This document shows, one piece after another, positions 61,089-64,000 of a DNA stretch of 64,000 nt (positions are counted from its first letter, which is position 1; the number at the start of each line of letters is the position of its first letter). Below the pieces are notes generated by a model. It ran no database searches. It worked only from the letters and a program-made list of their open reading frames with translations, and was not told where the DNA came from. Source of the stretch: Melioribacter sp. (lineage in GTDB: Bacteria > Bacteroidota > Ignavibacteria > Ignavibacteriales > Melioribacteraceae); assembly GCA_026417975.1 (NCBI GenBank), contig JAOACD010000008.1, positions 20,724 to 84,723 of the forward strand. Direction: 5' to 3'. Position numbers and translations under genes: made by a program.

Positions 61089-63068
61089 ATGACAAAAAAA
61101 TTTAATAATATTGTCCTGACCTTAATATTAACCATAACATTTCTAAATGCAGAGTTATCATTCAGTCAATCAAAGAAATGGGTAGGCACATGGGCTACTG
61201 CACCTCAACTTGTTGAACCGAATAATATGCCCCCAGCACCTGGTCTGTCTAACAACTCACTTCGTCAGATTGTAAGAGTTTCTATTGGAGGTGATACAAT
61301 AAGAGTAAAACTATCTAATGAATTTAGTTCAAGTCCTACAACATTAAAATCAGTACAAATAGCTGTATCCAAAGGCGGTCACACAATAGACACTTTAACA
61401 AATAAAGAACTCAAGTTTAATGGAAAATCAGAAGTTGTTATGGCTCCTGGTACTTCGGTAATATCAGACCCAATATCATTTCCACTAAGACCAAGAATGG
61501 ATGTTGCAATAACAATTTACTATGGTGATACTTCTCCTACAGTAACTGGTCATCCAGGCTCACGGACCACTTCCTACTTATTAAGTGGTAATAATCCTAA
61601 AATTAAAGACTTTACAGGCGCAATAACAACCGACCATTGGTATAACATAAATGCTATAGAAGTACTAGCTCCAGCAAACGCTGCAAGCATTGCAATTCTT
61701 GGTAATTCAATTACAGATGGAAGAGGTTCTACCACAAATATGCAAAATAGATGGACTGATATTTTTTCAGAAAAACTATTGAAAGATCCAAGAACACAAA
61801 ATATTGGTGTATTAAACCTTGGTATTGGAGGCAATTGCGTTTTATCAGGTGGACTTGGTCCTACAGCAATAAGTCGATTTGATCGGGATATACTAGGTCA
61901 ATCAGGAGTTAGATGGATTATAGTTTTCATAGGAGTTAATGATATTGGGAAAGTTAACTCAGCAGAATCTGCCATAACTACTGCCAATAACCTTATTGCA
62001 GCATATAAAGAAATGATTGCTAAAGCACACCGTAAAAATATTAGAATTTACGGAGCTACAATTACCCCTTTTAAAGGTAACCAATATTATAATGAACATA
62101 GTGAAGCTTGCAGAAATATTGTAAATCAATGGATTCGAACAAAAGGAAACTTTGATGCATACATAGATTTTGACAAAATAATGAGAGACCCCAATGATAC
62201 ACTAAAACTCATATCCTCATATCAAAATGATGGTTTACACCCTGACGCTGAAGGGTACAAAAAAATGGGAGAATCAATTGACATAAATTTATTCACTGGT
62301 GAAGATACTGTTTTTCAACAAGGAAAACTTGAATACCTTTGGTTCGAAGCCGAAAGGTTCGTTCAAAACGGAAGTAATTTTCAAATCAACTCTGACCCCT
62401 TTGCTTCAAATGGAAGTTATATCACTGTAAAATCTGGAATTCAATCATTAAACTTTCCTCCATCAAAAAGTGAGGATTATGTAACTATTCCATTTAAAAC
62501 AAATTACGATACAGTTTATAATATCTTTGCAAGACTAAATTGCCCATCATACGACGATGATTCGTTCTGGATTACAGTAGATAATAACAATTTTTACAAC
62601 TCTAATGGATTAAAAACTAATGGATGGGAATGGAAAAAGCTAAATAGCTATTTTCTAACAAAGGGAAATCATACACTAAAAGTTAGTTACAGAGAAGATG
62701 GTGCTTGCCTCGATAAAATGTGTATAACCAATGATCCTTTCCCTCCAACTGGAACTGGTGGCATTGATTCTTTAGCTACAAAATTTTACGAAAAAGAATT
62801 ACCAACTAAATTTTCTTTAGAACAAAATTATCCCAACCCTTTCAATCCTTATACAACTATATTATTTACAATTCCTGTTAGTGCTTACGTAACTCTTAAA
62901 ATATATGACCTACTTGGAAAAGAAATCTCTACTCTGCTTTCAAAAAAATTAACTGCTGGCACTTACACCTTGCAATGGAATGCAGAGGGTTTACCAAGTG
63001 GCATTTATTTCTATCAAATGAATGCTGATAATTTTTCCCAAACAAAGAAACTTGTTTTGTTAAGATAA
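61089..63068 (+). CDS. Secreted SGNH/GDSL esterase with carbohydrate-binding-like and T9SS sorting domains
   Basis: 659 residues. Signal peptide (1-27); a beta-rich N-terminal module (about 29-195) beginning KWVGTWATAPQL; an SGNH hydrolase core (about 198-395) with S207 in GNSITDG, N284 in GVNDIG and the D381-x-x-H384 dyad in NDGLHPD; a CBM-like jelly-roll (about 405-560: YLWFEAERFVQNG); and a C-terminal sorting domain from LEQNYPNPFNP to KKLVLLR. SGNH enzymes of this kind deacetylate or de-esterify polysaccharides or lipids; the binding domain favours a carbohydrate target. Exported by Sec and type IX. Leader AAGG at 61078. Confidence 0.93.
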   Translation: MTKKFNNIVLTLILTITFLNAELSFSQSKKWVGTWATAPQLVEPNNMPPAPGLSNNSLRQIVRVSIGGDTIRVKLSNEFSSSPTTLKSVQIAVSKGGHTIDTLTNKELKFNGKSEVVMAPGTSVISDPISFPLRPRMDVAITIYYGDTSPTVTGHPGSRTTSYLLSGNNPKIKDFTGAITTDHWYNINAIEVLAPANAASIAILGNSITDGRGSTTNMQNRWTDIFSEKLLKDPRTQNIGVLNLGIGGNCVLSGGLGPTAISRFDRDILGQSGVRWIIVFIGVNDIGKVNSAESAITTANNLIAAYKEMIAKAHRKNIRIYGATITPFKGNQYYNEHSEACRNIVNQWIRTKGNFDAYIDFDKIMRDPNDTLKLISSYQNDGLHPDAEGYKKMGESIDINLFTGEDTVFQQGKLEYLWFEAERFVQNGSNFQINSDPFASNGSYITVKSGIQSLNFPPSKSEDYVTIPFKTNYDTVYNIFARLNCPSYDDDSFWITVDNNNFYNSNGLKTNGWEWKKLNSYFLTKGNHTLKVSYREDGACLDKMCITNDPFPPTGTGGIDSLATKFYEKELPTKFSLEQNYPNPFNPYTTILFTIPVSAYVTLKIYDLLGKEISTLLSKKLTAGTYTLQWNAEGLPSGIYFYQMNADNFSQTKKLVLLR

Positions 63069-63175
63069 ATTAATTTTATAGACAAATTTCCTGAACAAAA
63101 GATTTAAAAAAACGACTATTCAAATCATTTAATTATATCTATAAAGAGTATTATAAAAATAAAATTAAGTAAATT

Positions 63176-63577
63176 ATGTTAGAAATAACTTATAAATATA
63201 ACATCACTCCAAACGTAGAACTAATTATTGATTTATATAAAAGCTCTGGCATAAGTAGGCCAATAGAGGATAAAGAAAGAATTCAAAAAATGTATGCAAA
63301 TTCAAATTTGATAATTAGTGCATGGGATAAAGAAAAATTAGTAGGCATTGCTCGTTCTTTAACAGATTTTTGTTACTGCTGTTACTTATCTGATTTAGCA
63401 GTAAGGTATGAATACCAACGTATGGGAATTGGTAAAAAATTAATTGATTTAACAAAAGAAAAAATAGGTGAAAAAACTATGCTTCTACTTCTTTCAGCAC
63501 CAAATGCTATGGAATATTACCCAAAATTAGGCTTTAAAAAAGCTGAAAATGCTTTTATTATTCCAAGAAAATTTTAA
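63176..63577 (+). CDS. GNAT family N-acetyltransferase
   Basis: 133 residues of the acetyl-CoA-dependent GNAT fold. The strand-loop YLSDLAVRYEYQRMGIGKKLI contains the RxxGxG-type acetyl-CoA pyrophosphate loop (QRMGIG), followed by LLLLSAPNAMEYYPKLGFKKA, the typical last strand and Y-x-x-x-GF. Acceptor unknown. It follows the SGNH esterase gene by 107 bases and has no clear Shine-Dalgarno. Confidence 0.9.
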   Translation: MLEITYKYNITPNVELIIDLYKSSGISRPIEDKERIQKMYANSNLIISAWDKEKLVGIARSLTDFCYCCYLSDLAVRYEYQRMGIGKKLIDLTKEKIGEKTMLLLLSAPNAMEYYPKLGFKKAENAFIIPRKF

Positions 63578-63935
63578 TAGACAAAACAAAAAAATTCTAA
63601 AGTACCAAAGAACTTATTTAAGATTTCTAAATCTTATAGTAATGTATAGTAGTTTTTGACTATTTTTTTAACATTTAAAGAAATTTTCCCACATAAATAT
63701 TCATTGTTAATACGTCTCATAGAAAACACTTGTACCATACTTTTAAAATTTAGTCTTTCTTTCCTTATCACGAACAATAACATCTAAAAATCTGTTCGAA
63801 AGGCAATTCTAATATTTCAAAAAAAAGTTACTTACTCAGAAGATGCTTTTAAAAAGATCAGAGGCTGCTTAAATTATAACAAAAGTTAAATTTAAGACAA
63901 CCTCTTTACTAAAAATTACCAAATTGTAATTTAGT
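63578..63935. other. Gene-free gap of 358 bases
   Basis: AT-rich stretch between the acetyltransferase stop and the FKBP gene. Read on both strands, no frame longer than about 30 codons looks protein-like, and no strong hairpin or tRNA is visible. Confidence 0.55.
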
Positions 63936-64000
63936 TTAAAGAATCTCAACAAGCTGAATGCTAAAATTCAAATCTTCACCTGCTAATTCATGATTTGCAT
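63936..64000 (-). CDS. FKBP-type prolyl isomerase (SlyD-like), C-terminal end
   Basis: Runs off the right edge on the minus strand; stop TAA at 63936-63938. The 20 visible residues, ANHELAGEDLNFSIQLVEIL, match the conserved C-terminal NHPLAGxxLxFxVxVxxV of SlyD-like FKBPs, without the metal-binding histidine tail of E. coli SlyD. Confidence 0.8.
   Translation of the reverse strand, partial: ANHELAGEDLNFSIQLVEIL

Noticed and set aside
63790..63890. Possible gene remnant before the right-hand FKBP gene
   Set aside because: The short plus-strand frame KKLLTQKMLLKRSEAA ends after 16 codons and resembles no family; treated as non-coding.
1..64000. tRNA genes, rRNA genes, CRISPR arrays, prophage or insertion sequences
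   Set aside because: Gaps between genes were read on both strands; no cloverleaf-like GTTCRA loop with matching acceptor stem, no direct repeat array, no transposase or integrase was found.

Overview
The window reads as a chromosomal segment of an AT-rich (roughly 30% G+C by eye) member of the Bacteroidota/Chlorobi group, most likely Ignavibacteria (Ignavibacterium/Melioribacter relatives). The basis is: three secreted proteins ending in the YPNPFN-type C-terminal sorting domain of the type IX secretion system; carboxypeptidase-regulatory-domain TonB receptors; Bacteroidota-type promoters (TTG-N20-TAATTTTG, seen twice with identical spacing); and a very large investment in multiheme cytochromes. 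No rRNA, tRNA, CRISPR array, insertion sequence or clear pseudogene was found. Both edges cut through FKBP-type prolyl isomerase genes.

Region 1 (0.3-19.7 kb) holds a complete protoheme pathway starting from glutamyl-tRNA: hemL, hemB, hemG/hemY, hemH, and the tight run hemX(ccsA-like)-hemA-hemC-hemD-hemE-hemN. It is interspersed with miaB, a hotdog thioesterase, an MFS exporter, zwf-pgl and the peptidase gene dcp. The start of several heme genes is TTG behind a good Shine-Dalgarno sequence.

Region 2 (19.8-33.7 kb, all minus strand) directly follows the heme genes and is the most interesting part. A strong promoter drives a translationally coupled block: Tat-exported four-cluster ferredoxin, NrfD-like quinol-oxidising membrane protein, 13-heme cytochrome, histidine kinase with covalent-heme motifs, and two response regulators carrying glycine-cleavage-H-like domains without the lipoyl lysine. 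It is followed by a 16-heme c / cytochrome b fusion (CbcL-like architecture), a tetraheme cytochrome, an outer-membrane beta-barrel, a 14-heme cytochrome and a 9-heme lipoprotein. In total 56 CxxCH/CxxxxCH motifs lie in five cytochromes. The inference is a menaquinol-to-periplasm-to-outer-surface electron conduit with its own redox-sensing regulatory system.

Region 3 (34-44.5 kb) holds general metabolism and stress genes: OsmC, DUF2203, MarR, DUF1015-serC-serA (serine synthesis), a PQQ-type sugar dehydrogenase with a sorting domain, two thioredoxin-fold proteins, a purple-acid-type phosphatase translationally coupled to a class II photolyase. Region 4 (44.7-64 kb) is envelope- and nutrient-related: M1 and S8 secreted peptidases, a POT peptide transporter, an RND efflux pair, a 36-residue membrane peptide not long enough for routine gene calling, two TonB-type receptors, a secreted SGNH hydrolase and a GNAT acetyltransferase. 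The peptidases, POT transporter and TonB receptors together suggest a protein/polymer-scavenging heterotroph.
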